From NCBI GenBank assembly GCA_019638795.1, contig JAHBTB010000008.1:1-64000 (forward strand): a stretch of DNA of 64,000 nt, written 5' to 3'. Below, one piece after another: positions 15,347 to 23,919 of this stretch. This DNA is from Fimbriimonadaceae bacterium. Its GTDB lineage: Bacteria; Armatimonadota; Fimbriimonadia; Fimbriimonadales; Fimbriimonadaceae. Every line of letters begins with the position of its first letter. Position 1 is the first letter of the stretch. The notes under the pieces are model-generated. The model was not told where the DNA came from, did not search any database, and saw nothing but the letters and a program-made list of their open reading frames with translations. The position numbers were made by a program, and so were the translations under genes.

Positions 15347-16519
15347 TTGAGGCTGTCTAAGGCGGAGTTGAGGCGTGCGCTCGCCCACCATCACTTTGCC
15401 TTGGCTGACTCGGTGGAGGAGGTGTTCGACCGGGTTCGCAGCGTCCAGATCGACCCACTGGCCCCGTGCGGGTGCAACCACGACCTGGCTATCCAGGCGC
15501 GCCTGCCGGGCTACAAGGTCGGGGACTGGCAAAAGTACGCCTACGACGACCACTACCTCCACGACGGCTGGGACAAGATGGCGTCGCTCGTCCCCTGGTC
15601 CGGTTGGGGTTGGCGGCGCGCCTTTTATCGGTGGAACGCCCGCTACTACGACCGGGTCGCCGCCCAGCACCCCCAAGCCCTGCGCGAGGTGATGGCCGAA
15701 CTGAAAGACCGGGGGCCCCTGGCCAGTAAGGACTTTGTCTACCAGGAACGGCGCCCCGAGTGGAACGGCAGTTGGGACGGTTCGAGCGTCACCAGGGCGG
15801 CGATCAAGGCCCTGTGGTCGACCGGGCAGGTCATGACGTGCCGCCGGAACGGTGGGCAGCATGTCTACGACCTGGCCGAGAGAGTCGTGCCACCGGGTTT
15901 CGGGAACGAGCCGGTGCCCGACGACGAGACCGCCGTCCGGGAGTTGGTGATGGAGCGCCACCGGGCCGCCGGACTCTTGCGGCCCCAGGCACCTCCCGAG
16001 GTCTGGTCGTACCGCGTGAACGCCAAGCAACGGAAGCAGGTCGTCTTGGAACTCGTCGAAGACGGTCTCCTGACTCCGGTCGACTTGGCCGGGACGACCG
16101 GGTACGCCACGGACGAGTTTCTCGCCCTTCTGGACGCCCCCCCTCCCGAACCCCGCGTCGTCTTCGTCGCCCCCCTCGACCCATTTATGTGGGACCGGAA
16201 GCTCGTCCACCAACTGTTTGATTTCGAGTACGCCTGGGAAGTGTTTGTGCCCGAAGCCAAGCGACGCTGGGGCTACTATGTCTTGCCTGTCGCCTACGGC
16301 GACCGCTTGGTGGCAAGGGTGGAGTTCTGGTCCCGGCATGGCGTCCTTGAAGTGCGCCGTTGGCATTGGGAACCGGGCGACCTTGGGCCTCGTTTCTGGC
16401 GCGCGTTCGAAGCCGCCTTGGTCGAGTTCATGGCCTACTGCTCGGCCGGTCGCGCCGTCGCGTCCGACGGCGTGGACGACGAGGTCCGGCGTGTCGTCGC
16501 CTCGGTGCGAAGAACCTGA
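15347..16519 (+). CDS. YcaQ-type winged-helix DNA glycosylase
   Basis: A 390-residue HTH_42 superfamily protein. Hallmarks are LSKAELRRALAHHHF, the VQIDPL segment carrying the Q-x-D motif of YcaQ-like glycosylases (catalytic in that family), HDLAIQARLPGY, and DPFMWDRKLVHQLFDFEY near residue 285. The family unhooks interstrand DNA crosslinks and removes bulky alkylated bases. The TTG start at 15347 places LSKAELRRA at the N-terminus as expected, but no strong ribosome binding site is seen, so the start is uncertain. It stands alone, after the flotillin operon. Confidence 0.85.
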   Translation: MRLSKAELRRALAHHHFALADSVEEVFDRVRSVQIDPLAPCGCNHDLAIQARLPGYKVGDWQKYAYDDHYLHDGWDKMASLVPWSGWGWRRAFYRWNARYYDRVAAQHPQALREVMAELKDRGPLASKDFVYQERRPEWNGSWDGSSVTRAAIKALWSTGQVMTCRRNGGQHVYDLAERVVPPGFGNEPVPDDETAVRELVMERHRAAGLLRPQAPPEVWSYRVNAKQRKQVVLELVEDGLLTPVDLAGTTGYATDEFLALLDAPPPEPRVVFVAPLDPFMWDRKLVHQLFDFEYAWEVFVPEAKRRWGYYVLPVAYGDRLVARVEFWSRHGVLEVRRWHWEPGDLGPRFWRAFEAALVEFMAYCSAGRAVASDGVDDEVRRVVASVRRT

Positions 16520-16538
16520 CCAGTGCTAGCATCAGGGG

Positions 16539-17023
16539 ATGGATGTCCGATCTGCGCTCAAGGGCCAGTACCACGCCGCATTCAGAATGCTACGCGAGTG
16601 CGTCGAGAAGTGTCCCGACGACCTTTGGCTCACTGGGGTGTTTCCTCGGACGTTCTGGCGTATTTCCTACCACGCAGCATTCTACGGTCACTTGTACCTG
16701 GGGCAAGGCGAGGCGTCATTCGAGCCTTGGCCCAAACAACGTGACCAGGCCGCCAATTTGTGGGTCGAGGACGCAGAAGAGATCAAGCCATATATGAGGG
16801 CCGACGTGGTGGAGTACATCGACCACGTCCGTGGCTTGGTAGACCCCACCGTTGACGCCTTGGATCTCGACACTGACGACAGCGGGTTCCCGTGGTACAA
16901 GGAGATCACCAAGCTTGAGCACGAGATCCTCAGCGTCGGCATGTCCAAGGGCATGTCGGCCAGTTGTCCGAGTTGCTGATGGCCCGTGGCATCGAAACCG
17001 ATTGGATCTCTAGGCGGGTGTGA
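16539..17023 (+). pseudogene. DinB-like gene with a 3' single-base frameshift
   Basis: The first 133 codons are a normal DinB-like protein (YHAAFRMLRECVEKCPDDLW, FWRISYHAAFYGHLYLG, WYKEITKLEHEILSV). The frame then slips into GMSKGMSASCPSC and stops at 16977-16979. The next frame continues exactly what the family expects (HVQGHVGQLSELLMARGIETDWISRRV) to TGA at 17021-17023. Adding one C in AGCGTCGGCATG near 16935 restores the frame. It is either a recent inactivating deletion or a base-calling error. The lost part carries one of the metal-ligand His motifs. Confidence 0.8.
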
Positions 17024-17960
17024 CCGGCCGATGGGTTCTGAGCCGCTTCACCATGCTGAGGACGGTCGGGCCACGGACGAAGCCAAGCCGTCCGTTGACC
17101 GTCAACATCGGCTCGTTCAGGGTGTCGTTGTCGGTTAGGACGCGAGAAAAGCCGAGTCTCTGGAGGGCGGTGATGCTCGCCACCTTGAGGGCCAGGGCGA
17201 TCCCGTGGCGACGGTGGCTCCTCTTGACGCCGGTGAGCCACTGGTGCGCCTCTCCCGCCGTCTCGGTGCGGAAGCACCCGGTGAACCCGACCAGTCCACC
17301 ATGGTCTATGGCGAAGCACGTCGCCTCGCGGACGAGGTCAGCGTGACCGGCCACCTGTCGGTCGAAGAAGGGAAAGTCGATCGGCGACGGGGGCTGGGCC
17401 CGGGGGACGTCCATCCTGACCTCGGAAAACGTCGCGTGCCACGCCCGCCGGAGGTCCGGTGTGTCGACTTGGTCGAAGGGGACGACGGTCACGGGGACCC
17501 TTTGGGTGAACTGCACAGGGTCGAACCTAGTCACGTCGAGAGCCGACACAAAGTCCTTCTTGGTTGTCTCAAAGCCCCTTGCCCGGGCAAAGGCCACCGC
17601 ACCGGCCCTGCTTTCCCTGACTTGGACTCTCAGGCTTTCGAACTGGGACCGGGCCGCGTCGGCGAGTACACGGTCGAACAGCAGGCCCCCGGTCCCTTGG
17701 CGGCGTCGGTCGGGGCGGACAAAGAGTTCCACGACGACGTGCCTGGGGTGGTAGCTACCGGCGTCGGCCTGGAGGCCCGACCAACCGACGACCTCACCGG
17801 CGTCGTCCGCGACCACGATGTGGGGGACCAGGTGGGGAGGGAGCGTCTGGAGGTCGTCACGGAGTTCCGCCTCGTCAAGCCGGTAGGTGACCGGGTCCAA
17901 GTTCTGGACCGCCACGACGGAGCCGATGTCTTCGACCGTGAACGGACGCAAGACGACCAT
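17010..17960 (-). CDS. tandem GNAT acetyltransferase
   Basis: A 316-residue protein with two GNAT folds. The first is about 1-145 (LFVRPDRRRQGTGGLLFDRVL, a clear acetyl-CoA P-loop of R/Q-x-x-G-x-G/A type). The second is about 160-310 (TGVKRSHRRHGIALALKVASI). Fused GNAT pairs occur in antibiotic acetyltransferases and mycothiol synthase, but the substrate cannot be assigned here. The start ATG at 17960 (MVVLRPFTVEDIGSV) is typical. It converges on the DinB pseudogene, overlapping its reconstructed end by 14 bases. Confidence 0.85.
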   Translation of the reverse strand: MVVLRPFTVEDIGSVVAVQNLDPVTYRLDEAELRDDLQTLPPHLVPHIVVADDAGEVVGWSGLQADAGSYHPRHVVVELFVRPDRRRQGTGGLLFDRVLADAARSQFESLRVQVRESRAGAVAFARARGFETTKKDFVSALDVTRFDPVQFTQRVPVTVVPFDQVDTPDLRRAWHATFSEVRMDVPRAQPPSPIDFPFFDRQVAGHADLVREATCFAIDHGGLVGFTGCFRTETAGEAHQWLTGVKRSHRRHGIALALKVASITALQRLGFSRVLTDNDTLNEPMLTVNGRLGFVRGPTVLSMVKRLRTHRPVTPA

Positions 17961-18008
17961 GGCGACGATTCTGGCAGTTAGCCGGGGGAGTTGCGGCAAA
18001 CTGGCGGG

Positions 18009-19589
18009 GTGGACCACGAATACCCGACCTACCGGCGTCCGGTGTATGCGCGTAACGTCGTCGCGACGTCTCAGCCCTTGGCGGCCCAGGCCGGGCTGCG
18101 TATGCTGGCGCGGGGCGGGAACGCGGCCGACGCAGCGGTGGCGACGGCCATCGCCCTCACCGTGGTCGAACCGACGTCCAACGGCATCGGCAGCGACGCC
18201 TTCGCGGTCCTGTGGGACGGCAAGGCGGTGCACGGCCTGAACGCCTCGGGACGGTCACCCGCCGGTTGGACGGCGGACCGGTTCGCCGGTCGCGAGACCA
18301 TGCCGGTGCGGGGTTGGGACGCCGTCACCGTCCCGGGCGCGGTCTCCGCTTGGGTCGAGGTCTCCAAGCGGTTCGGCAAGCTACCTTTCGAGCAGCTCTT
18401 CGAGCCGGCGGTGGGCTACGCCCGGGACGGCTTTGCCGTCTCGCCGGTCATCGGGGCCAGTTGGGCCCGCGGGGCCGAGGTCTTGTCAGGCGAACCAGGC
18501 TTTGCCGAAGCGTTCATGCCCGGCGGGGCCGCACCGGCGGTCGGCTCGGTCTTCTGCCTTCCTGCCATGGCCGAGACTCTGGAACAGATCGCGGTGACGG
18601 GCGGGGCGGCCTTCTATGAAGGCAGCCTCGCTGAGAAGATCGTCGCGTTCTCCGACCGGTGCGGCGGCGTCATGTCGCGTGACGACCTGGCTTCGCACCG
18701 GGCGGACTGGGTCGGGACGGTCACGGGCCGTTTCTGCGGGCACGACATCCACGAGATCCCTCCGAACGGGCAGGGTGTGTCCGCCCTGGTCGCCCTTGGC
18801 ATACTGGACACCTTCGCCGACCTAAAGGACCTCGACCCCGACAGCCCCGAGGGCACGCACCTCCAGGTCGAGGCGATGAAGCTGGCCTTCGCCGACCTGC
18901 ACCACCACGTCGCTGACCGCGACCACATGACCGTGGCGACAGAGGACCTCCTGGACAAGGCGTATCTCCGTGACCGGGCCAGACTCGTGGACCGTTCTCG
19001 GGCGGGGAGGTTCGAGCACGGCACCCCCGGCCCCGGGGGCACCGTGCTTCTCGCCGCCGCGGACGCCTCGGGCATGATGGTGAGCTTCATCCAGTCGAAC
19101 TACATGGGCTTCGGCTCCGGGGTCGTCGTGCCGGGGACAGGCATCAGTCTCCAGAACCGGGGCCATGGGTTCCGGGCGGTGCCGGGCCACCCGAACTCGG
19201 TGGGGCCCCGCAAGCGTCCGTTCCACACCATCATCCCCGCGTTCGCCACCCGTGGCGGGGAGCCCGTGATGGCCTTCGGCATGATGGGCGGGCCGATGCA
19301 GGCGCAAGGGCATGTCCAATTGGCCCTCCGCATCTTGGCCCACGGACAGGCACCGCAGTCGGCGAGCGACGCCCCTCGGTGGCAGGTCATGGACGACGGC
19401 ACTTTGGCGGTTGAGGAAGCGATGGCTCCGACGACCGTCGCGGGACTGCGCGGGTTGGGCCATGACGTGGTCGTGCATCCCGGAAACGCCAACCAGGCGT
19501 TCGGTGGGGCCCAGGTCGTCTTGCGGCGGGACGGTTTCTACGAGGCGGGGTCCGACCATCGGAAGGACGGTGGGGCGGCCGGCTTCTAA
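18009..19589 (+). CDS. gamma-glutamyltransferase family protein
   Basis: A protein of about 526 residues of the Ntn-hydrolase gamma-glutamyltransferase family: YRRPVYARNVVATSQPLAAQAGL, LARGGNAADAAVATAIALTVVEPTSNGIGSDAF, and the autoprocessing threonine Thr345 in PGGTVLLAAAD, followed by the small subunit (FIQSNYMGFGSGVVVPGTG). It would self-cleave into two chains and transfer or hydrolyse gamma-glutamyl groups. No strong signal peptide is seen, so a cytoplasmic location is likely. GTG 18009 puts the family N-terminus in place. TTG 17991 is the alternative start. Confidence 0.88.
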   Translation: MDHEYPTYRRPVYARNVVATSQPLAAQAGLRMLARGGNAADAAVATAIALTVVEPTSNGIGSDAFAVLWDGKAVHGLNASGRSPAGWTADRFAGRETMPVRGWDAVTVPGAVSAWVEVSKRFGKLPFEQLFEPAVGYARDGFAVSPVIGASWARGAEVLSGEPGFAEAFMPGGAAPAVGSVFCLPAMAETLEQIAVTGGAAFYEGSLAEKIVAFSDRCGGVMSRDDLASHRADWVGTVTGRFCGHDIHEIPPNGQGVSALVALGILDTFADLKDLDPDSPEGTHLQVEAMKLAFADLHHHVADRDHMTVATEDLLDKAYLRDRARLVDRSRAGRFEHGTPGPGGTVLLAAADASGMMVSFIQSNYMGFGSGVVVPGTGISLQNRGHGFRAVPGHPNSVGPRKRPFHTIIPAFATRGGEPVMAFGMMGGPMQAQGHVQLALRILAHGQAPQSASDAPRWQVMDDGTLAVEEAMAPTTVAGLRGLGHDVVVHPGNANQAFGGAQVVLRRDGFYEAGSDHRKDGGAAGF

Positions 19590-19604
19590 GGGATACTTTC
19601 CGAC

Positions 19605-20210
19605 GTGAGCGCGGCATTCAAGCGGTTCCGTGACAGCATGGTCATGGACTACGAAAAGTGGCACGACGGGACCGGCTACGACCTGGACGCGATCGCCGAG
19701 TTTGACGACCAAGACCGCCGAGACTGCGAGGCGGTGCTCGTCCCGCGGGCCGGCCAGGATTGGCGTGACCTAGAGGCCCTGGAAAGGCTGGGGACGCCGA
19801 AGGCGGTCGAAGCGATCCTGAGGGTGCGGCAGTCTCCGGACCCCGAGACTCGCCTTCGGGCCCACGACTACGGCCCGGCCCCGACCCAGGCGGAGTGGGA
19901 CGCTGTGCTCGCCTACGCCTGGCCTCATGTCGAACCGTTCTCGGGATTGACTGTGGCCCAACGGTGTAGCATCGACCACCCGAGCAAGGCGGTGGTCCAA
20001 GCCATTTGGAAACAGGTGCGCCAACCCAGTAAGAACGCCTACCACGCCGCCGAGACCCTCTGCCTCATTGCGGGAGTGATCGCCCACGAGTTTGACTTTA
20101 CGTACCGCGACACCTTTTTGGCCCTGGAGCACGCCAAGGGGCCGGAGCGAGAGGCGGCCGTGGCCCAGACCGAGGCCTTGTGCCGTGAAGGGCTCCGCGC
20201 CTATGAATGA
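19605..20210 (+). CDS. hypothetical protein (KWHDGTGYDLDAI family)
   Basis: A 201-residue cytoplasmic protein starting at GTG 19605, 15 bases after the gamma-glutamyltransferase gene and probably co-transcribed. The N-terminal MDYEKWHDGTGYDLDAIAEF and the following EAVLVPRAGQDWRDLEALERLGTPKAVEAIL resemble a helical-repeat protein. I know proteins with similar N-termini only as uncharacterised. A second part (CSIDHPSKAVVQAIWKQVR, AHEFDFTYRDTFLALEHAKG) is helical too. No catalytic motif is recognised. Confidence 0.75.
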   Translation: MSAAFKRFRDSMVMDYEKWHDGTGYDLDAIAEFDDQDRRDCEAVLVPRAGQDWRDLEALERLGTPKAVEAILRVRQSPDPETRLRAHDYGPAPTQAEWDAVLAYAWPHVEPFSGLTVAQRCSIDHPSKAVVQAIWKQVRQPSKNAYHAAETLCLIAGVIAHEFDFTYRDTFLALEHAKGPEREAAVAQTEALCREGLRAYE

Positions 20211-20225
20211 AGGGTCGGGGGCCGA

Positions 20226-20792
20226 CTACAGGGAGGTCAGGTGCATGTCGCGGAACTCGACGGTCATATCCATTCCGCCGTGCAGTTGTAGGGCGACCCG
20301 GCCCTCTTTCCGCCCCTGAGGGTCGCGGATGTCGACCGTCGTCACGCCGTTCAGCTTGACCGTGTAGTGGTCGCCCACGGCGCTGACGTCCATCCGCGTC
20401 CATTCGCCAGGCTTGAACTTGGTCTTGGCGTGGAGGGTGGCGTCGGGCTTGCTCACCCAGCCCCGCCCCGCGGTCTCCCAGATGCCGCCGACGTCTTCGA
20501 TGGCGTCGATCTCGGCCTGCATGCCCTTGACCAGCGGTTGCCCTTCGATACGCTCGGTCCGGAAGTAGAACCCACTGTTGCCCCCCGAGATCTTGAACTC
20601 CAGGTGGGCTTTGAAGTCCTTGACCGGCTTCTCGTAGACGAGCACGCCCTGTTCGTCGGCCGCGGCACAGGTGCCGCGCAGGACACCCTTTTCAACCGTC
20701 CACTTTCCGCCGCCCACGACTTCCCAGCCTTTGAGGGTCTTGCCGTCGAAGATGGCGTCGGAGAGGGCGAGGGCGGCGACGAATGTGAGCAC
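20226..20792 (-). CDS. secreted DUF1080 (3-keto-disaccharide hydrolase-like) protein
   Basis: A 188-residue protein with a short signal peptide (LTFVAALALSDA) and a concanavalin-like DUF1080 fold: IFDGKTLKGWEVVGGGKWTVEKGVL, LEFKISGGNSGFYFRTE, and ARGWVSKPD-like and KPGEWTRMDVSAVGDHYTVKLNGV segments. The domain is frequent in planctomycetes and related bacteria, where members act on sugars or bind glycans. The GTG start at 20792 is selected because it immediately precedes the signal peptide. The upstream extension to 20858 is compositionally unlike a protein N-terminus. Confidence 0.85.
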   Translation of the reverse strand: MLTFVAALALSDAIFDGKTLKGWEVVGGGKWTVEKGVLRGTCAAADEQGVLVYEKPVKDFKAHLEFKISGGNSGFYFRTERIEGQPLVKGMQAEIDAIEDVGGIWETAGRGWVSKPDATLHAKTKFKPGEWTRMDVSAVGDHYTVKLNGVTTVDIRDPQGRKEGRVALQLHGGMDMTVEFRDMHLTSL

Positions 20793-20943
20793 GCCCCCAT
20801 TGTGGCCGTCTGGCCCCCGGTCTGGCAAACGCGGTGGGCCCCGACCGATCTGACACAATCTTGACCGACCAAATGCCCACCTGTCCAGAAATCTGCAATA
20901 TCGTTATGGTTTAATCCGCCTATCGCAGGCGATTCTGCCGGAT

Positions 20944-21021
20944 ATGCGGGGAACAGGTACCAAACACGACAGTTTTTCATCAAAAATGACGAGCGCCTAC
21001 AGGCGACGCAAGAGCAAGTGA
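20944..21021 (+). CDS. possible 25-residue basic peptide
   Basis: ATG at 20944 to TGA at 21019-21021, 15 bases before the terminator stem. The product is MRGTGTKHDSFSSKM followed by a basic tail TSAYRRRKSK. There is no good Shine-Dalgarno sequence. It may be a leader peptide or chance. The position just ahead of a perfect terminator is the only support. Confidence 0.25.
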   Translation: MRGTGTKHDSFSSKMTSAYRRRKSK

Positions 21022-21035
21022 GCAATCCCCTCTCC

Positions 21036-21066
21036 CCCGGCGGCCGCAAACCGCCGGGTCTTTTTA
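21036..21066 (+). terminator. intrinsic terminator
   Basis: A perfect 8-bp stem (CCCGGCGG 21036-21043, CCGCCGGG 21051-21058) with a CCGCAAA loop, followed by TCTTTTTA. There is no annotated upstream gene on the plus strand, so it implies a short transcript initiating between about 20860 and 21000. Confidence 0.85.
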
Positions 21067-21172
21067 TCAGTCTTCCCAGCTTGCCTTGGAGCCAAGCTAG
21101 CTGCCCCGGCGGTAGCATCGGTCAATCAATCCGGACCAACCGCCCCTGATACCGGCACCTGCCGACCCCGCC

Positions 21173-22981
21173 ATGTGGCCGCAGTGGCGGCAAGACCTGC
21201 ACCGCTGGCGCGACGAAGCCCGTCGAGCCCAAGGCTATGACGGGAAGCCCTATGACGACCCCGCCTACGAATGGGTGCAACGGGCGTTCTGCGTCGCGAA
21301 GGTGATGCTCTTCGACCGGGAGTGGGTCGATCCGGCCCGAAGCGAGTTCAAGGTAGAAGCATGGCTCGACCGGATGGACCGGGACTTTGGCGGCATCGAC
21401 GCCCTGGTCTTGTGGCAGGCCTACCCGCGCATTGGGGTGGACCAGCGCAACCAGTTCGACCACTACCGCGGCGTGCCGGGTCTGGCCCAGGTGGTCGACC
21501 GGATCCACCGACGCGGGATCAAGACGGTCCTGGCCTACAACCCGTGGGACACGGGCACCAGACGCGAAGGTAAGCCCGACGAGGCCGTGCTTGTCGACAT
21601 GGTCGAAGAGTTCGGGTTCGACGGGGTGTTCCTCGACACGCTCCGCGACGGAGGCCGGACCCTGAGACCGGCGCTGGACCGGGCCAAGCCGGGCGTCGTG
21701 CTGGAGAGCGAACTCGACCTGCCTGTCACCGCCATCAAAGACCACCACGCGAGCTGGGCGCAGTGGTTCGGCGACAGCGAGGCCCCCGGAGTCATGCGAA
21801 ACAAGTGGTTCGAGCCGAGGCACATGATGCACACGGTCCGCCGGTGGGACCGCGACCATACGGGCGAGACCCAGATGGCTTGGATGAACGGGACCGGCCA
21901 ACTGGTTTGGGAGAACGTCTTCGGCACCTGGAACGGGTGGAGCGAACGCGACAAATCTGTCCTCCGGTCCGTGCGGGAGATTCAAAAGCGCTATTGGAAG
22001 CACCTGAGCCGGGGCAAATGGACGCCGCTGGTGGAGACCCACGGCGAAGGCTTTTATGCGTCCCGCTGGGAACTGGACGGTATCAGCCTGTGGACGGCGG
22101 TCAACCGTAGTGACAAGCCGGTGGACGGCATTGTCGAGCACGTCGCCAGCGACGGGGCCCGCCGACTGTTCGACCTGGTCCGTGGTGAAGAGGTCGACCA
22201 TGGACACCTCGCCTTGGCACCGCGCTGGGTCGGCTGCCTGGCGTCGGTCCCGTCGCGCCTGGTCGACGAGGATTTCCGACGGTTCTTGGCGTCACAGGCC
22301 GAACGCCACGCCCGGGCGACGTTCGTGCCCCGCCGGGTGGAGCGGTTGCCTTCGCGTGTCCCGGCCCCCGAGTCGCGGCCGGTCCCCCAAGCGCCGCCAG
22401 GGTTTGTCCTTGTCGCGGGCGGCGGTCGTGACCTCGAGTCGGTCGTCCGTGTTCGCGAATGCGGCGACTATGAGCCGGGGAGGTTTGCCGACGTCGCTTA
22501 TCCTGGCCTGCACTCGGACAAGCCGGTGGTGCGGCATGTGCGGCTCCGCCGGTTCGCCCTAGCGGAGCGGGAAGTCACCAACCGCGAATACGACGCCTTT
22601 TGTGCCGCCACCGGCCGACCGAATCCGGCTCCGGGGGCCGACCCTTCCGGCGCCATTGTGGGCGTCAGCCTCGCCGACGCCCGGGCCTATGCGGCCTGGA
22701 AGGGTTGGCGGTTGCCGACCGAAGACGAATGGCAAGTCGGGGTCCTGGAGCATCGGTTGCCCCATGGCCAGGTGTGGAACTGGACGGAGAGCGAGCACGA
22801 GGACGGCCGCACCACTTTCTCGTTCCTGAAAGGCGGGTGTGCTTGGCGGGCGGTCGGTTCGGACTGGTACGTGGAGACGGGGCCGATGGCGCCGCAACGG
22901 AGCGTGAAGCTCATCCACTTCTGGCCTGAGATGGACCGGAGCGCGACAATCGGGTTCCGGTGCGCCGTCGACGTGGACTAG
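21173..22981 (+). CDS. TIM-barrel / formylglycine-synthase-like fusion protein
   Basis: A 602-residue protein. The N-terminal half (about 1-300) looks like a glycosidase-type TIM barrel: LVLWQAYPRIGVDQRNQFD, IKTVLAYNPWDTGTR and GFDGVFLDTLRDGG. The segment about 300-385 resembles a C-terminal beta domain. The last part (about 400-602) is an FGE-sulfatase (SUMF1-like) domain: RFALAEREVTNREYDAFCAATG, AYAAWKGWRLPTEDEW and ATIGFRCAVD. The active-site Cys pair of true formylglycine synthases is not evident, so a binding role is likely. No signal peptide is seen. The substrate is unknown, possibly a polysaccharide. Confidence 0.8.
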   Translation: MWPQWRQDLHRWRDEARRAQGYDGKPYDDPAYEWVQRAFCVAKVMLFDREWVDPARSEFKVEAWLDRMDRDFGGIDALVLWQAYPRIGVDQRNQFDHYRGVPGLAQVVDRIHRRGIKTVLAYNPWDTGTRREGKPDEAVLVDMVEEFGFDGVFLDTLRDGGRTLRPALDRAKPGVVLESELDLPVTAIKDHHASWAQWFGDSEAPGVMRNKWFEPRHMMHTVRRWDRDHTGETQMAWMNGTGQLVWENVFGTWNGWSERDKSVLRSVREIQKRYWKHLSRGKWTPLVETHGEGFYASRWELDGISLWTAVNRSDKPVDGIVEHVASDGARRLFDLVRGEEVDHGHLALAPRWVGCLASVPSRLVDEDFRRFLASQAERHARATFVPRRVERLPSRVPAPESRPVPQAPPGFVLVAGGGRDLESVVRVRECGDYEPGRFADVAYPGLHSDKPVVRHVRLRRFALAEREVTNREYDAFCAATGRPNPAPGADPSGAIVGVSLADARAYAAWKGWRLPTEDEWQVGVLEHRLPHGQVWNWTESEHEDGRTTFSFLKGGCAWRAVGSDWYVETGPMAPQRSVKLIHFWPEMDRSATIGFRCAVDVD

Positions 22982-22987
22982 TACCGC

Positions 22988-23467
22988 TCAGCCGGCGAGA
23001 CTTGTGGACGATTCCGCGTCACCCGGGCCGCACGCTGGGTCGTTGATCGTCGGGTGCAACTGCCGGAGAAGGTCGCATAGACAAGTGGTGGCTTCAGGGT
23101 CCAGGGCCGACATGGCCGCTTCGATCCGGGCGATGTGGGCCGGGTAGACGCGGTCAAAGGTGTCGCGACCCGACGGGGTGAGGTCGACGTCCACGACGCG
23201 GCGGTCGTCGGTCTGGCGCTTGCGTGTGATCAGTCCGCGCTTTTCCAGATTGTCAAGGACCAGGGTGACGTTTCCGGCCGTCTTCAGCAGGTACGAGGCA
23301 ATGGCCTTTTGAGGCATGACGCCGTTGAACCTCAGCGCCTTGAGTGCGCTAAATTGGCTCGCCGTCAGGTTCTCGGCGACAAGGCCTCGGCTGACTTGGG
23401 CGTGCAACGCCTCGGCCGTACGGACCAACTTGACGTAGGCCTCGACCTGGGGGCTGGGGGAAGACAT
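22988..23467 (-). CDS. MarR family transcriptional regulator
   Basis: A 159-residue winged-helix repressor: LTASQFSALKALRFNGVMPQKAIASYL, LVLDNLEKRGLITRKRQTDDRRVVDVDLTPSGRDTF, with the usual dimerisation helices at both ends. ATG 23467 (MSSPSPQVEAYVKL) gives a family-like N-terminus. ATG 23506 would add 13 residues. The target is not evident. It converges with the fusion gene at 21173 and diverges from the gene at 23624. A TATATT -10-like hexamer on the minus strand lies about 23512. Confidence 0.85.
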   Translation of the reverse strand: MSSPSPQVEAYVKLVRTAEALHAQVSRGLVAENLTASQFSALKALRFNGVMPQKAIASYLLKTAGNVTLVLDNLEKRGLITRKRQTDDRRVVDVDLTPSGRDTFDRVYPAHIARIEAAMSALDPEATTCLCDLLRQLHPTINDPACGPGDAESSTSLAG

Positions 23468-23623
23468 AAGGGGGACAGTCGGGCCGTCGGGCCGCTCCTC
23501 AAACATCTGAATATACCATGTTGAACGGACTCACTCCCGATGACCGGTGCAGTCGGCGGTGGTCAGGACATTGGCGTCAAGACGAGAACACAGGCCACGG
23601 CCAGGTTGTATGCTCAACAGCGT

Positions 23624-23899
23624 ATGGAACAGATCATCGAGTTCTTGAAATCGAAGGGGATGAGCGAGGAGCAGGTGCAGGGTGCCCTCGACATGGTGAA
23701 ACAGCATGTCCCTAATGTCGAAAACCTGGTGGGCGAGCACGGTCCGGAGGGGATCATGAACATGATCCCTGGCGGGCTGGAGGGCGTGACCAACATGCTC
23801 GAAGGCTTCGCCGACAAGATCCCCGGACCGGTCGGTGAAATGTTAGGTGGTCTCTTGGGTGGCCACCAAGATCAGCCCACGGAAGAAAGCAGCGACTAG
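23624..23899 (+). CDS. small helical protein (DUF2780-like)
   Basis: A 91-residue product beginning MEQIIEFLKSKGMSEEQVQGAL, followed by a glycine/proline-punctuated amphipathic region (NMIPGGLEGVTNMLEGFADKIPGPVGEMLGGLLGG) and an acidic tail. It resembles DUF2780/VcgC-like helical proteins of unknown role, but this assignment is tentative. The frame is open back to 23540. ATG 23624 is chosen since residues before it are unstructured. No ribosome binding site distinguishes the two. Confidence 0.65.
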   Translation: MEQIIEFLKSKGMSEEQVQGALDMVKQHVPNVENLVGEHGPEGIMNMIPGGLEGVTNMLEGFADKIPGPVGEMLGGLLGGHQDQPTEESSD

Positions 23900-23919
23900 A
23901 CCGGTCTAGAATCAGGACG

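Larger units (their letters stand above)
20793..21172. other. 380-base intergenic region with RNA-like structure
   Basis: There is no conventional gene in this stretch. It holds two short palindromes with the same arms (CGCCT...AGGCG near 20911-20926 and again near 20993-21005), a possible 25-codon ORF (20944-21021) and a textbook intrinsic terminator at 21036-21066. A transcribed leader, attenuator or small RNA is plausible on the plus strand upstream of the fusion gene at 21173. No known riboswitch class could be matched by eye. Confidence 0.45.

Noticed and set aside
15011-16366. 451-codon minus-strand frame
   Set aside because: Antisense to the flotillin tail and the YcaQ-like gene. The plus-strand proteins have clear family motifs.
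21036-21066. possible riboswitch ahead of the fusion gene
   Set aside because: No known riboswitch core could be recognised. Only the terminator and short palindromes are supported.
21122-22207. 361-codon minus-strand frame
   Set aside because: Antisense to the TIM-barrel fusion gene, with no recognisable sequence.
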